Origin: Phycisphaerales bacterium
GTDB lineage: Bacteria > Planctomycetota > Phycisphaerae > Phycisphaerales > UBA1924
DNA: 46,769 bases
Direction: 5' to 3'
Assembly (NCBI GenBank): GCA_020853815.1
Contig: JADYYE010000061.1
Location: 1 to 46,769 of the forward strand
In this document: piece after piece, positions 16,087 to 24,305 of the stretch
How the letters are laid out: each line of letters starts with the position of its first letter
Position numbering within the stretch: position 1 is the stretch's first letter
Made by a program: the position numbers and the translations under genes
The notes under the pieces: model-generated
Seen by the model: the letters and a program-made list of their open reading frames with translations, nothing else
The model's database searches: none
What the model was told of the DNA's origin: nothing

Positions 16087-17349
16087 ATCCTCCGCCTGTT
16101 CTCCCTCCGGCGCCATCTTCACGATCGCCGGATCAAACCGCGCGATTGCTTCCACCAGGTCCTGCTGGCGCGCCATCACGCGCTGGATGTCCTTGTACGC
16201 CCCCGGCGCCTCGTCGGCGCCCGCCGACAGGAGCGTGATCCCCTGCTCGCGCAGCGTGCCGCGCACCGACCCGAAGCGGAACTTCTCGCGCGCCTTGGTG
16301 CGGCTCATGAGCCGCCCCGCGCCGTGGCTCGACGAGCACAGCGATTCGGCGCTCCCCTTGCCGACGACCACATACCCCGGGTGCGCCATCGTGCCCGGGA
16401 TCACGCCCAGCACGCCCTTGCCCGCCGGCGTCGCGCCCTTGCGATGCACGATCACCTCTTCGCGCGTGATGCTCCCGTCCGCGTTCTTGATCTCGTGTGT
16501 TTCCTTCCACGCGAAGTTGTGGTGGTTCTCCACGTCCGCCAGCGCCTTGGCCCCGAGGTGCTTCAGCACCGCGCGATGGATGCACGCGTGGTTCGCCGCG
16601 GCATACTCGCCCATCAGGTTCATCGCGTCCCAGTACTCGCGTCCCTCCGCCGAATCCATGTCGAGCCACGCCAAATACCGCTGCTTGTCGGGCAGGCCGC
16701 GGCGCTTCCCCATCGCGACGTCGGAATAGTGCTTGCACACCGCCGCGCCCGTGCCGCGGCTTCCCGAATGGCTGAGCAGCGCCAGGTACGTCCCGGGCTC
16801 CAGGTCGAACCGCGCGTGCGAGCCCCCATCCGAGCGCTGGTCGATCCCGCGCGGCGCGTTCGGCAGCACCGTCAGCGTGCCGAACTCGACGAAATGATTG
16901 CCCGAGCCGCTCGTGCCCAGCTGCGCCCACGCGCGGTCCTTGAATCGGCGCGTGACCGGCGAGACGCCCCAGTCCATGTCCATCACCGCGTGCTCGCGCC
17001 GCCGGGGAAACTCCGCGCCGATCCCGAACGACGTCTGATCCTCGATCGCGCCCGCGAGCTGATCGCGCGTGTGCTTCTTGTCCAGCATCGATGCCGGCAG
17101 GTCGAGCACCGAGAGCTTCATGCGGCACGCGATGTCGACGCCGACCGCGTACGGAATGACCGCGTTCCGCGTGGCCAGCACCCCGCCGATCGGCAGGCCG
17201 TAGCCCACGTGCGCGTCGGGCATGAGCACCGCGCTCGCCGCGACGGGCAGCCCGCACGCCGCCATGAGTTGATCGTGCGATGCCTGGTCGAAGTCCTCGC
17301 CCACGACGCCCCAGAGCCCGAAGGGGCACGAAGAAGATCCGGTTGACAT
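16084..17349 (-). CDS. rtcB: RNA-splicing ligase RtcB
   Basis: This 421-residue enzyme joins 2',3'-cyclic-phosphate or 3'-phosphate RNA ends to 5'-OH ends with GTP and Mn2+. Motifs in order: MPDAHVGYGLPIG (residues 43-55), VGVDIACRMKLS (69-80) with the metal-binding Asp and Cys, TSGSGNHFVEFG (147-157), LSHSGSRGTG (192-201) and, towards the C-terminus, SSSHGAGRLMSR with the His that is guanylylated. Usual versions read GVDIGCGM; GVDIACRM here marks a variant subgroup. The start is the ATG at 17349; an upstream frame stays open only because it reads through the tetR heptamers. No archease or Rtc repressor is adjacent. Confidence 0.93.
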   Translation of the reverse strand: MSTGSSSCPFGLWGVVGEDFDQASHDQLMAACGLPVAASAVLMPDAHVGYGLPIGGVLATRNAVIPYAVGVDIACRMKLSVLDLPASMLDKKHTRDQLAGAIEDQTSFGIGAEFPRRREHAVMDMDWGVSPVTRRFKDRAWAQLGTSGSGNHFVEFGTLTVLPNAPRGIDQRSDGGSHARFDLEPGTYLALLSHSGSRGTGAAVCKHYSDVAMGKRRGLPDKQRYLAWLDMDSAEGREYWDAMNLMGEYAAANHACIHRAVLKHLGAKALADVENHHNFAWKETHEIKNADGSITREEVIVHRKGATPAGKGVLGVIPGTMAHPGYVVVGKGSAESLCSSSHGAGRLMSRTKAREKFRFGSVRGTLREQGITLLSAGADEAPGAYKDIQRVMARQQDLVEAIARFDPAIVKMAPEGEQAED

Positions 17350-17434
17350 GCCGGATTGTTGGGGCTGCCGCCCCGGCCCGCGACCGGGGCGCCCAAACCG
17401 CGAGGTCCGCCGCAGGTTTCCGATCGTTTTCCTC

Positions 17435-17465
17435 TTGACACACACTTGAACGATCGTTCTACTAC
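17435..17465 (+). promoter_or_regulatory. Candidate tetR promoter
   Basis: A perfect TTGACA -35 hexamer at 17435-17440 is followed by a weak -10 candidate, either TCTACT (17-nt spacing, 17458-17463) or TACTAC (19-nt spacing, 17460-17465). The first operator-like palindrome lies between the two hexamers, the usual arrangement for autorepression. Confidence 0.55.
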
Positions 17466-17483
17466 GCTTGAACGAGCATTCAA
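17446..17483 (+). promoter_or_regulatory. Two TetR-type operator palindromes
   Basis: Site 1 (17446-17461) contains a perfect 12-bp palindrome GAACGATCGTTC at 17448-17459. Site 2 (17468-17483) is TTGAACGAGCATTCAA, with 5-bp perfect arms. Both begin TTGAACGA, and their starts are 22 bp apart, about two helical turns. This suggests two dimers binding on one DNA face. The regulator encoded directly downstream is the obvious ligand. Confidence 0.7.
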
Positions 17484-17500
17484 CGCGTGCCCACTGTCCC

Positions 17501-17570
17501 GACTCCCGACTCCCGACTCCCGACTCCCGACTCCCGACTCCCGACTCCCGACTCCCCATTCCCCATCCCC
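17501..17570 (+). repeat. Heptamer array between operator and tetR start codon
   Basis: Eight perfect GACTCCC units are followed by CATTCCC and CATCCCC, exactly ten 7-bp units ending at the base before the GTG start at 17571. It is the most regular array in the window. A change in copy number would alter the leader length. Confidence 0.95.
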
Positions 17571-18368
17571 GTGACCACCCCCGACACCAAGTCCCGCATC
17601 CTCGAGGTTGCTTTCCAGCTCTTCCACGAGCAGGGGTACCACGCCACCGGCATCTCGACCATCCTGCGCGAGGCCGGCGTGAACGCCGGGAGCCTCTACC
17701 ACTTCTTTCCCAGCAAGGAGGCGCTCCTGATCGGCGTGCTGGAGTACGCCCTTTCCGCCATGTCGCTGGTCGTGATGGCGCCCGCCGAGGCCGCCGCGCC
17801 CGACCCCGTCGCGCGCGTCTTTGCCCTGCTGAACTGGTACCGGTCCAACATGAGTTCGTGGGGCTGCAAGATGGGCTGCCCGATCGGCAACCTCGCTTTG
17901 GAGGTCTCGGATAACGACGCCCGGGTTCGCGCCCTGATCGACGCCAACTTCCGCAACTGGGCCGACCACGTCAGCGGCTGGCTCCACAGCGAATCCGCCG
18001 ACCTCCCTGCTTCGGTCAACCGGCGCCAGCTCGCCTATTTCGTGCTCACCGTCATGGAAGGCGGCATCATGCAGGCCCGCGCCGCCGGGAACATCAAGCC
18101 CTTCGACGATTCCATCGCCCAGCTCCGGGCCTACTTCGACGCCCTGCGCACCCTGGCCACACTCGAACACTCGCCGCACATGGCTCGAATCGAACCATCG
18201 GCGGGAACTTCCCCGCCCGCCGCGCAACCAACCCGGACCGCGCCCGGCGCGTTCCCGCCCCGCCCCTCACTCTCATCACCCGGCGTCACCCGCAAGCCCG
18301 CACGGAAGGCCCAAGAGAAGGCGAAGCCCAAGTCACGCACGCGTTCACCCAGGCGAAACCGCCGCTAG
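17571..18368 (+). CDS. TetR/AcrR-family transcriptional regulator
   Basis: This 265-residue regulator has an N-terminal helix-turn-helix domain (ILEVAFQLFHEQGYHATGISTILREAGVNAGSLYHFFPSKEAL in parts, residues 6-50). Its effector domain contains GCKMGCPIGNLALE, reminiscent of the LmrA/YxaF branch. The last 70 residues are Pro, Ala and Lys rich and basic, and probably disordered. The frame is open back to 17487, but the upstream codons only read through the heptamers, so the GTG at 17571 is preferred. The VOC gene begins 15 nt after its stop, making a two-gene operon. Two operators upstream imply autoregulation. The inducer is unknown. Confidence 0.88.
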   Translation: MTTPDTKSRILEVAFQLFHEQGYHATGISTILREAGVNAGSLYHFFPSKEALLIGVLEYALSAMSLVVMAPAEAAAPDPVARVFALLNWYRSNMSSWGCKMGCPIGNLALEVSDNDARVRALIDANFRNWADHVSGWLHSESADLPASVNRRQLAYFVLTVMEGGIMQARAAGNIKPFDDSIAQLRAYFDALRTLATLEHSPHMARIEPSAGTSPPAAQPTRTAPGAFPPRPSLSSPGVTRKPARKAQEKAKPKSRTRSPRRNRR

Positions 18369-18383
18369 CACAAGGAGATTCCC

Positions 18384-18761
18384 ATGCCCGCGCCCGTTGT
18401 TCACTTTGAGATCGGCTGCAAGGACCTCGCGAAAACCCAGTCCTTCTACGCCGCCGTCTTCGGATGGGAGTTCATGGCGTTCGGCGAGACCACCGCCATG
18501 ATCGGCAACCTCGGCTCCCACTGCCCCAAGCCGACCGACGGCATCGGGGGACACATCAACTCCCTCGGCCATCCGCCCCACAACTACGTCACCGTCTATG
18601 CCCAGGTCGACGACATCGCCGCCACGCTCGCCCACATCGAGAAGCTCGGCGGCAAGACCCTCGTCCCCCAGCAGGAAGTCCCAGGCATGGGCTGGTTCGC
18701 GTGGTTCACCGACCCCGAAGGCAACGCGCTCGGCCTGTGGAAGAACATGCAGCCCTGCTGA
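18384..18761 (+). CDS. VOC-family (glyoxalase/bleomycin-resistance fold) protein
   Basis: This 125-residue protein has the paired beta-alpha-beta-beta-beta units of the vicinal oxygen chelate fold: VVHFEIGCKDLAKTQSFYAAVFGWEF in the first half and VDDIAATLAHIEKLGGKTL with GMGWFAWFTDPEGNALGLW in the second. His near the N-terminus and Glu/Asp in the DPEGN region fit metal- or ligand-binding positions, but the substrate is unknown. AAGGAG stands 6 nt before the ATG. It is co-transcribed with the TetR gene, so it may act on, or protect from, the compound the regulator senses. Confidence 0.85.
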   Translation: MPAPVVHFEIGCKDLAKTQSFYAAVFGWEFMAFGETTAMIGNLGSHCPKPTDGIGGHINSLGHPPHNYVTVYAQVDDIAATLAHIEKLGGKTLVPQQEVPGMGWFAWFTDPEGNALGLWKNMQPC

Positions 18762-18890
18762 TCACCGTGCCGGCCCGCCTCGGACCCCCGCACATCGTCG
18801 TCCAACACCGCGCCGCGCGCCCCAATCGGCTCCCGGCGTGTTTGATCCGGCTTCCCAGTCACGCCTGGACGTTTTCTCGGAGTTTCAATC

Positions 18891-20033
18891 ATGATCGCCC
18901 GAGCCTTCCTCGCCCTGTCCATCGCCGCCTCGCCCGCGCTCGCGCAGCGCGGCCTGACCAACCGCGACCCCATCCCGGCGATCCCGCCCGTCACCCACGA
19001 ACTCCCTGCTCCTCCGGAAACCCGCACCTTCAAGGTCGATGTCGTTGAGCTTCAGCGCGGCCGAGAGGTTTCCGGCAACCCGGACTTTGCCGTCGATTGC
19101 TGGGGCTACCGCTACCTCTTCTCCACCAAGGAGAACGCCGCCGCGTTCCTCGCCGATTACGAGAAGTACGAGGTCCAACTCGGCGGTGCGTGCGCCAAGA
19201 TGGGCCCGCTCAGCGGTCGTGGCGCGACCTCCATCCACACCGTCTACCAGGGGCGCCTCTACACCTTCGCCTCGCAAAGCTGCAAGGACGGCTTCCTCAA
19301 AGACCCCGAGGCCCGTGCCGATCGCCCCGATCCAAAGCCCGAATCAACCCCCGAGTCGTCCGTGCGCGGGCAACAGCTGCTCGATCTCATGCTCTCCCAT
19401 ATGGGCGGCCCGGCCAAGGTCGACGCCGTCACCTCGCTGCGCATGGAGGCAACCTCGCGCGAGAAGCAGGGCGACAAGGACTACAACCGCCGCCGCACCT
19501 GGATCGCCTCGTTCCCCGACAAGTTCCGTCGCGACGACGACTGGGACGATTTCAAGTACGCCATGGTCGTCACGCCCGAGTTCGGCGTGATGGCGTACTC
19601 AAAGGTCGAGGAGATGCACCCGCAGCAGCGCCTCGCGCTCTCGCGCGGCCTGTATCACCTGCCCGCCGTCATCGCCAGGCTGCGCACGCGCGACGATTTC
19701 CTCGCCGTCGCCGCAGGCCCCGTCACCATCAACGGCACCAAGGGCGAGACACTGACCGTCTGGTTCGATTCGACCGCAACAACGCTCGCGATCGACCCCG
19801 CCAACGGCAAGGTCTTGGCCGCGATGTACCGCGACCGGGGCAAGGGCGGCGCCATCGGCGCGATCGAGATGCGCTACACCGACCAGCGCGATGTCAATGG
19901 CGTGACGCTTCCTGCCGCCGCCGAAGCATGGTTCAATAGCGAGCGCTGGACGGGCGGCGATTTCAAGCCCGACGTCGTCGCGATCGGCGACGTGAACGCG
20001 GACCTCTTCGTCAAACCCACGCCGAAGGAATGA
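18891..20033 (+). CDS. Exported protein with YHS-like N-terminal domain
   Basis: This 380-residue protein begins with a signal peptide (MIARAFLALSIAASPALAQ). Residues 50-140 hold two YHS-like stretches: CWGYRYLFSTKENAAAFLADYEKY, and a second with LYTFASQSCKDGFLKDPEA. YHS domains are short, often metal-linked modules. The remainder (about 160-380) is a beta-rich domain with no family I can name, resembling periplasmic outer-membrane-associated proteins that measure a difference between start and end states. No Shine-Dalgarno is strong; AGTTTCAATC precedes the ATG. It is probably periplasmic. The 18762-18890 gap shows nothing clear. Confidence 0.75.
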   Translation: MIARAFLALSIAASPALAQRGLTNRDPIPAIPPVTHELPAPPETRTFKVDVVELQRGREVSGNPDFAVDCWGYRYLFSTKENAAAFLADYEKYEVQLGGACAKMGPLSGRGATSIHTVYQGRLYTFASQSCKDGFLKDPEARADRPDPKPESTPESSVRGQQLLDLMLSHMGGPAKVDAVTSLRMEATSREKQGDKDYNRRRTWIASFPDKFRRDDDWDDFKYAMVVTPEFGVMAYSKVEEMHPQQRLALSRGLYHLPAVIARLRTRDDFLAVAAGPVTINGTKGETLTVWFDSTATTLAIDPANGKVLAAMYRDRGKGGAIGAIEMRYTDQRDVNGVTLPAAAEAWFNSERWTGGDFKPDVVAIGDVNADLFVKPTPKE

Positions 20034-20153
20034 GCGAGTTTTCGCCCCGAGTACTCGCACGCTCACGTTTGGCGCTCGTGGCTCGTCCTCACGCCAACGA
20101 TTCGCCGCGCTCGGCGGGGGCATGAGCACGGCCGCACGACGCGGATCGAGCCC

Positions 20154-20831
20154 TCAGGTTCCCATCACCCGGCGTAACACCGCGTTCACTTCGCCCGCGT
20201 GCGACACGCTCGGGACATGCCCCGCGTTCTTCAGCACCACGTCGACGCCCGCCGCGGGCAGCGGGATGATGCGATCCTTGTCGCCGTGGATGCGCACCGT
20301 CGCGCACGCCGGGCTCGCGCCTCTCCAGTCGAAGATCGCGCGCCCCGCCCATGTGAGAAACGAGAACGGCACCGCGTCGATCATCGTCTCCAGAAACTCG
20401 CGGTCCTTCCGCCCCATCGGCCCGAGCTGGCGGATGAACACGCGCCCCAGCTTCTTCGATCGCGCGCCCATCGCGTGCGGCACGAACCGCCCGAGGCTCG
20501 CCGCCACCCTCATCCCCGGCGCGATCTCGCGCGGCGAGAGCGCACTTCCGATCAACACCAGCGTGCGTGGCCTCAAGATCGCCGACATCTCCGCGGCCAG
20601 CATCCCGCCGAACGACACGCCGCCCAGCACCATCTCCGCGCCCGCCGGCACGCGCGCCCGGATCACTTCCGCCATCCGCGCCGCGTACGACGACAGCGAT
20701 TCGTGATCCCGCGGCCCAAGCCAGTCAGGCGAGAACAACGCCGGGAACGCGCCGCGTTGCGGATCAAACAAACGCGGGTCCGCGCCGAGGCCGGGCAAGA
20801 GCACAAGCGCAGAAGCAGACACGACGTTCAC
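20154..20831 (-). CDS. Alpha/beta hydrolase
   Basis: This 225-residue serine hydrolase has its nucleophile in the elbow GVSFGGM (about residues 69-75). The acid lies in the strand ATVRIHGDKDRIIP and the His in LKNAGHVPSVSHAG near the end. The substrate is unknown. Its GTG start overlaps the glyS stop (GTGA), so its translation is coupled to glycyl-tRNA synthetase. The N-terminus LVLLPGLGADPRLFD carries the usual oxyanion-hole region. Confidence 0.87.
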   Translation of the reverse strand: MNVVSASALVLLPGLGADPRLFDPQRGAFPALFSPDWLGPRDHESLSSYAARMAEVIRARVPAGAEMVLGGVSFGGMLAAEMSAILRPRTLVLIGSALSPREIAPGMRVAASLGRFVPHAMGARSKKLGRVFIRQLGPMGRKDREFLETMIDAVPFSFLTWAGRAIFDWRGASPACATVRIHGDKDRIIPLPAAGVDVVLKNAGHVPSVSHAGEVNAVLRRVMGT

Positions 20832-22540
20832 ATCCCCAGCTTGTCCTTCAGGAACTCGCCCGCCTTGTCCAGCGCGATCCGTTCCTGCTGACCGCTGTCG
20901 CGGTCGCGCACCGTCACCGTCTGCGACGCGGCGGTCTCGCCGTCGATCGTGAAGCAGAACGGGCAGCCCGCCTCGTCCATGCGCGCGTAACGCTTGCCGA
21001 TCGACTGCTTCTCGTCCATCTCCACGCCGCCCACACGCCAGAACTTGTCCGACAGCTCCGCGTGCAGCTTCTCCGCGATCTCCGGCATGCCGTCCTTGGC
21101 GACCAGCGGGAACACCGCGGCCTTGATCGGCGCGATCCGCGGGTGGAACTTCATCAGCTCCGGGCTCGGGCGCGACGGATCAACGGTGTACGCCTCGCAG
21201 AGCAGCGCCAAGACGCCGCGATCAAGCCCCGCCGCCGGCTCGATGCAGTGCGGGATGTACTTGCTCTTCTGCGCGATCTCTTCCTTGCTCTTGCCCTCGG
21301 CCTGCAGGCGCAGCTGCATCTCCTGGTCGAAATACTCGAGCTTGGTCTTGCTGTGCTCCTGGTGCTGCGTGAGGTCATAGCACCCGCGGTGCGCGATGCC
21401 CTCGAGCTCGCCGAAGCCCGGCGCCGTGAACGGGAACCGATACTCCACGTCGCTGGTCCCCTGCGAGTAGTGCGACAATTCGTCCTTCTCGTGCTCGCGC
21501 AGGATCAGGTTCTCGCCCGCAAGCCCGATCGTCTTCCACCACTCCATACGGAAGTCGCGCCAGAACTTGTACCACTCGACCGACTCGTCGGGGTGGCAGA
21601 AGAACTCGAGCTCCGCCTGGTCGAACTCGCGCGAGCGGAACGTGAAGTTCCGCGGCGTGACCTCGTTGCGGAAGCTCGTGCCCGTGTTGCCGATGCCGAA
21701 GGGAACCTTTACGCGCGTGGTATCGACGACGTTCTTGAACTGCACGAAGATGCCCTGGGCGGTTTCGGGGCGGAGATACGCCTTGTCGTCCTCGCTGGCG
21801 GTCGCGCCGACGTAGGTGTGGAACATGAGGTTGAACTGGCGGGGCGGCGTGAGTGTGCCCGTCTTTTGCGTCGCAGGTGACGGAATGACATCGATTGAAT
21901 AGTGTTTCAGTACTTCGATTAGTGGAAGTGTGTTGGCAACAAATCCTCGTCCGTCCTTGTCGTACATCGCCACCGTCGGCTCGTCGAACAAATCGTTGGT
22001 GGCCCACTCCGCCTTTCTATAGGGTCTGAATTCTCTGACATTCTCGATCACATATCGCAGGGCTTCTGTGACCGATCCCGCCACAACACTGAACGTAGGC
22101 GGAATAGAAATCGGAAGCGTCTCGCCGGCAGCAAGCCGTTCGCTGTTTTGTGTCAGAATGTTGGCGATCAGCGTCTCTTCATACGCGAAGATCACCCAGA
22201 CGTGATCCGCCCTGAAGCGCTGCTTCGTTTCCTTGTCGTCCACCATCGGATCGTTGAATCCGCCAACGTGTCCGCTGGCCTCCCACACCTTCGGGTGCTG
22301 GATGATGCGGGTCTCGACCGGCACGCAGCGGACGTTCTTGCCGCCCGGACCTTGCCGTCCCCACGCCGGGCGCATGATCATGTCCTGCCACCAGGCCTCG
22401 CGCAGGTTCTTCTTCATCTGGGCGCCCAGCGGGCCGTAGTCCCAGAAGCCGTTGATCCCGCCGTAGATCTCGCTGGCCTGATAGATGAAGCCCCGGCGCT
22501 TGCACAGGGCCATGATGGCGTCCATGGATTTCGTCGTCAT
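20828..22540 (-). CDS. glyS: Glycyl-tRNA synthetase (alpha2 type)
   Basis: This 570-residue class II synthetase charges tRNA-Gly. The catalytic domain starts FIYQASEIYGGINGFWDYGPLG and has motif 2 around GTSFRNEVTPRN and FTFRSREFDQAELEFF, with LRPETAQGIF before it. The C-terminal anticodon-binding domain starts near IAPIKAAVFPLV. Common alpha2 enzymes have about 450-510 residues, so this one is long. The extra length maps to about residues 125-225 (22170-21870), where the DNA is visibly more AT-rich and codon use changes. The ATG at 22540 is 8 nt from a TACGAT box. The hydrolase gene follows by GTGA overlap. Confidence 0.93.
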   Translation of the reverse strand: MTTKSMDAIMALCKRRGFIYQASEIYGGINGFWDYGPLGAQMKKNLREAWWQDMIMRPAWGRQGPGGKNVRCVPVETRIIQHPKVWEASGHVGGFNDPMVDDKETKQRFRADHVWVIFAYEETLIANILTQNSERLAAGETLPISIPPTFSVVAGSVTEALRYVIENVREFRPYRKAEWATNDLFDEPTVAMYDKDGRGFVANTLPLIEVLKHYSIDVIPSPATQKTGTLTPPRQFNLMFHTYVGATASEDDKAYLRPETAQGIFVQFKNVVDTTRVKVPFGIGNTGTSFRNEVTPRNFTFRSREFDQAELEFFCHPDESVEWYKFWRDFRMEWWKTIGLAGENLILREHEKDELSHYSQGTSDVEYRFPFTAPGFGELEGIAHRGCYDLTQHQEHSKTKLEYFDQEMQLRLQAEGKSKEEIAQKSKYIPHCIEPAAGLDRGVLALLCEAYTVDPSRPSPELMKFHPRIAPIKAAVFPLVAKDGMPEIAEKLHAELSDKFWRVGGVEMDEKQSIGKRYARMDEAGCPFCFTIDGETAASQTVTVRDRDSGQQERIALDKAGEFLKDKLGM

Positions 22541-22548
22541 AGGCTGCG

Positions 22549-22554
22549 ATCGTA
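22549..22554 (-). promoter_or_regulatory. -10-like box for a leaderless transcript (glyS)
   Basis: TACGAT on the minus strand lies 8 nt before the ATG at 22540, with no Shine-Dalgarno sequence. It would allow glyS its own transcript in addition to any read-through from gmk. Confidence 0.5.
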
Positions 22555-22625
22555 GGGCAACCGCGCGCCCGCTGGCAGGATTCGACGCACGCCCGCCACG
22601 CCCTGCCGCATCGACCGCCGCTCCG

Positions 22626-23246
22626 CTACATCCGCGCGGCGCGACGCCGGGCTCGTTCGCTCTTGACCAGTTCGACGGCACGCGCGATCGATTCGTCCAG
22701 ATGGCTGTTGACGAGAAACACGTCGTACACGCCGCACGACCGCGCGACCTCGATCTCCTGGCGCGCCGCGGCGAAACGCTTCTCGATCGACGCCTCGTCG
22801 TCCCGTTTCCGCCCGCGCAGCCGTTCCAGCAGCACGTCCTCGGTCGGCGGCAGGATGAAGAGCGAGAACGCCTCGGGCAGTTTGGACTTGACCTGCTTGG
22901 CGCCCTCGACGTCGATCTCGAGGATGACCAGCCGCCCGCGGCGCTGCTGTTCCTCGACCCAGGCGCGGGGCGTGCCGTATTTCTTGCCGTAGATGTCGGC
23001 GGTCTCGAGGAACTCGCCGTTCTTCTTCATGGCCTCGAAGGCCGCGTCGTCGACGAAGTGATAGTCGACGCCCTCGACGTCCGCGGAGGTCTTGGGGCGG
23101 GTGGTGGCCGAGACGCTGAAGACGGCGTCGGGGATCGTCCGTTCCACGCCGCGGGTGATCGTGGTCTTTCCCACGCCCGAGGGCCCGCTGATGATGAGGA
23201 CCAGGCCGTCGTCGGTGTCGGTGGCGAGGCGGTGCGTGTCGGTCAC
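22626..23246 (-). CDS. gmk: Guanylate kinase
   Basis: This 206-residue enzyme phosphorylates GMP to GDP with ATP. The P-loop is GPSGVGKT (residues 21-28). The GMP-binding segments follow: SVSATTRPKTSADVEGVDYHFV, with Ser, Arg and Tyr contacts, then GEFLETADIYGKKYGT and LVILEIDVEGAKQV. The start is a GTG whose GTGA overlaps the pyrB stop, so translation is coupled. Pairing with pyrB links purine and pyrimidine nucleotide supply. The basic C-terminal extension ends KSERARRRAARM. Confidence 0.95.
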   Translation of the reverse strand: MTDTHRLATDTDDGLVLIISGPSGVGKTTITRGVERTIPDAVFSVSATTRPKTSADVEGVDYHFVDDAAFEAMKKNGEFLETADIYGKKYGTPRAWVEEQQRRGRLVILEIDVEGAKQVKSKLPEAFSLFILPPTEDVLLERLRGRKRDDEASIEKRFAAARQEIEVARSCGVYDVFLVNSHLDESIARAVELVKSERARRRAARM

Positions 23247-24268
23247 GGGCGCGGGCCTCCGACGAGAAGTGAGAGCACGGCGGCGCGGACAGCAACGCCG
23301 CTGGTGACTTGTTGCATGATGACCGAGCGCGGGCCGTCGGCGACCTCGGCGTCGAGCTCGATGCCGCGGTTGATCGGGCCCGGGTGAAGGACGATCGCGC
23401 CCCGCCTCATCCGCCCCGCCCGCTCGGCGGAAAGGGCATAGAAGCGCCGGTACTCGCGGACCGACGCGATCACGGATTTCTTGGCCTGCTCGGGCTTGGC
23501 GTCGGCGTCGGCGCGCTCGAACTGGATGCGGAGCATCACGACGGCGTGGGCGGTGGAGAGCAGCGGGTCGAGCTCGTGCGCCACGGCGCAGCCGAGGGCC
23601 GAGAGAGACGACGGCGCCATCGACGACGGGCCGACACAGGTGACCGAAGCGCCGAGGGTGGTGAGGGCGGCGATGCCGGAGCGCGCCACGCGCGAGCTGG
23701 CGATGTCTCCCACGATGACGACGCTGAGCCCCGAGAGATCGAAGGACGAATCGCGGTCGAAGCGCGAGGCGATGGTGAGCGTGTCGAGCAGGCCCTGGGT
23801 CGGGTGCTCGTGGCGTCCGTCGCCGGCGTTGATGATGGGGCAGGCGACGGCGGCGGCGACGATCTGGGCCGCCCCGGACTGCTTGGCGCGGACGATGATC
23901 GCGTCCACGCCCATGGCTTCGATGTTGCGCGCGGTGTCGATGAGCGTCTCGCCCTTGTTCACGCTCGATGAGCCGCCCGAGAGATCAACGACGCTGGCGC
24001 CGGTGCGCTGGGCGGCGACGGTGAAGCTCGAGCGTGTGCGGGTCGAGTCCTCGAAGAACATGGTCGCGACGATGCGCCCGCGGAGCGTGGGCTCGAGCGC
24101 GTTCTGCCGGAGCTGGTGGGCCGCGTCGCGCGAGGCCGAAAGCAGCGAGACGAGTTCGGCGCGGGAGAGCCCCTGCAGGCCCACGAGATCGCGCCCGCGC
24201 CACGACGGGGCTGGCGGGGGCGAAGAGGCTGGCTTGCTGGCGGGGTTGCCGGAGTGAATGGCCGTCAC
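23243..24268 (-). CDS. pyrB: Aspartate carbamoyltransferase catalytic subunit
   Basis: This 341-residue enzyme joins carbamoyl phosphate and aspartate, the first committed step of pyrimidine synthesis. The carbamoyl phosphate motif FFEDSTRTRSS is at residues 71-81, NKGETLIDTARNIEAMG follows, and HPTQGL is at 155-160. The aspartate-domain motif HPGPINRG lies near the C-terminus. No regulatory pyrI or dihydroorotase gene is adjacent. The first 25 residues are Pro/Ser rich and probably disordered. The start is a GTG with TAGAAT 6 nt upstream and no Shine-Dalgarno. Confidence 0.95.
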   Translation of the reverse strand: MTAIHSGNPASKPASSPPPAPSWRGRDLVGLQGLSRAELVSLLSASRDAAHQLRQNALEPTLRGRIVATMFFEDSTRTRSSFTVAAQRTGASVVDLSGGSSSVNKGETLIDTARNIEAMGVDAIIVRAKQSGAAQIVAAAVACPIINAGDGRHEHPTQGLLDTLTIASRFDRDSSFDLSGLSVVIVGDIASSRVARSGIAALTTLGASVTCVGPSSMAPSSLSALGCAVAHELDPLLSTAHAVVMLRIQFERADADAKPEQAKKSVIASVREYRRFYALSAERAGRMRRGAIVLHPGPINRGIELDAEVADGPRSVIMQQVTSGVAVRAAVLSLLVGGPRP

Positions 24269-24274
24269 GCGGGC

Positions 24275-24280
24275 ATTCTA
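24275..24280 (-). promoter_or_regulatory. -10 box for a leaderless pyrB transcript
   Basis: TAGAAT, close to the sigma-70 consensus, stands on the minus strand 6 nt before the GTG at 24268. The expected transcription start would fall on or next to the start codon. Confidence 0.6.
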
Positions 24281-24305
24281 CCGGGGTGGGGCTCGGAAGG
24301 CTGGC

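Noticed and set aside
17501..17570. CRISPR array
   Set aside because: Units are 7 bp without spacers and there are no cas genes; this is a simple tandem repeat.
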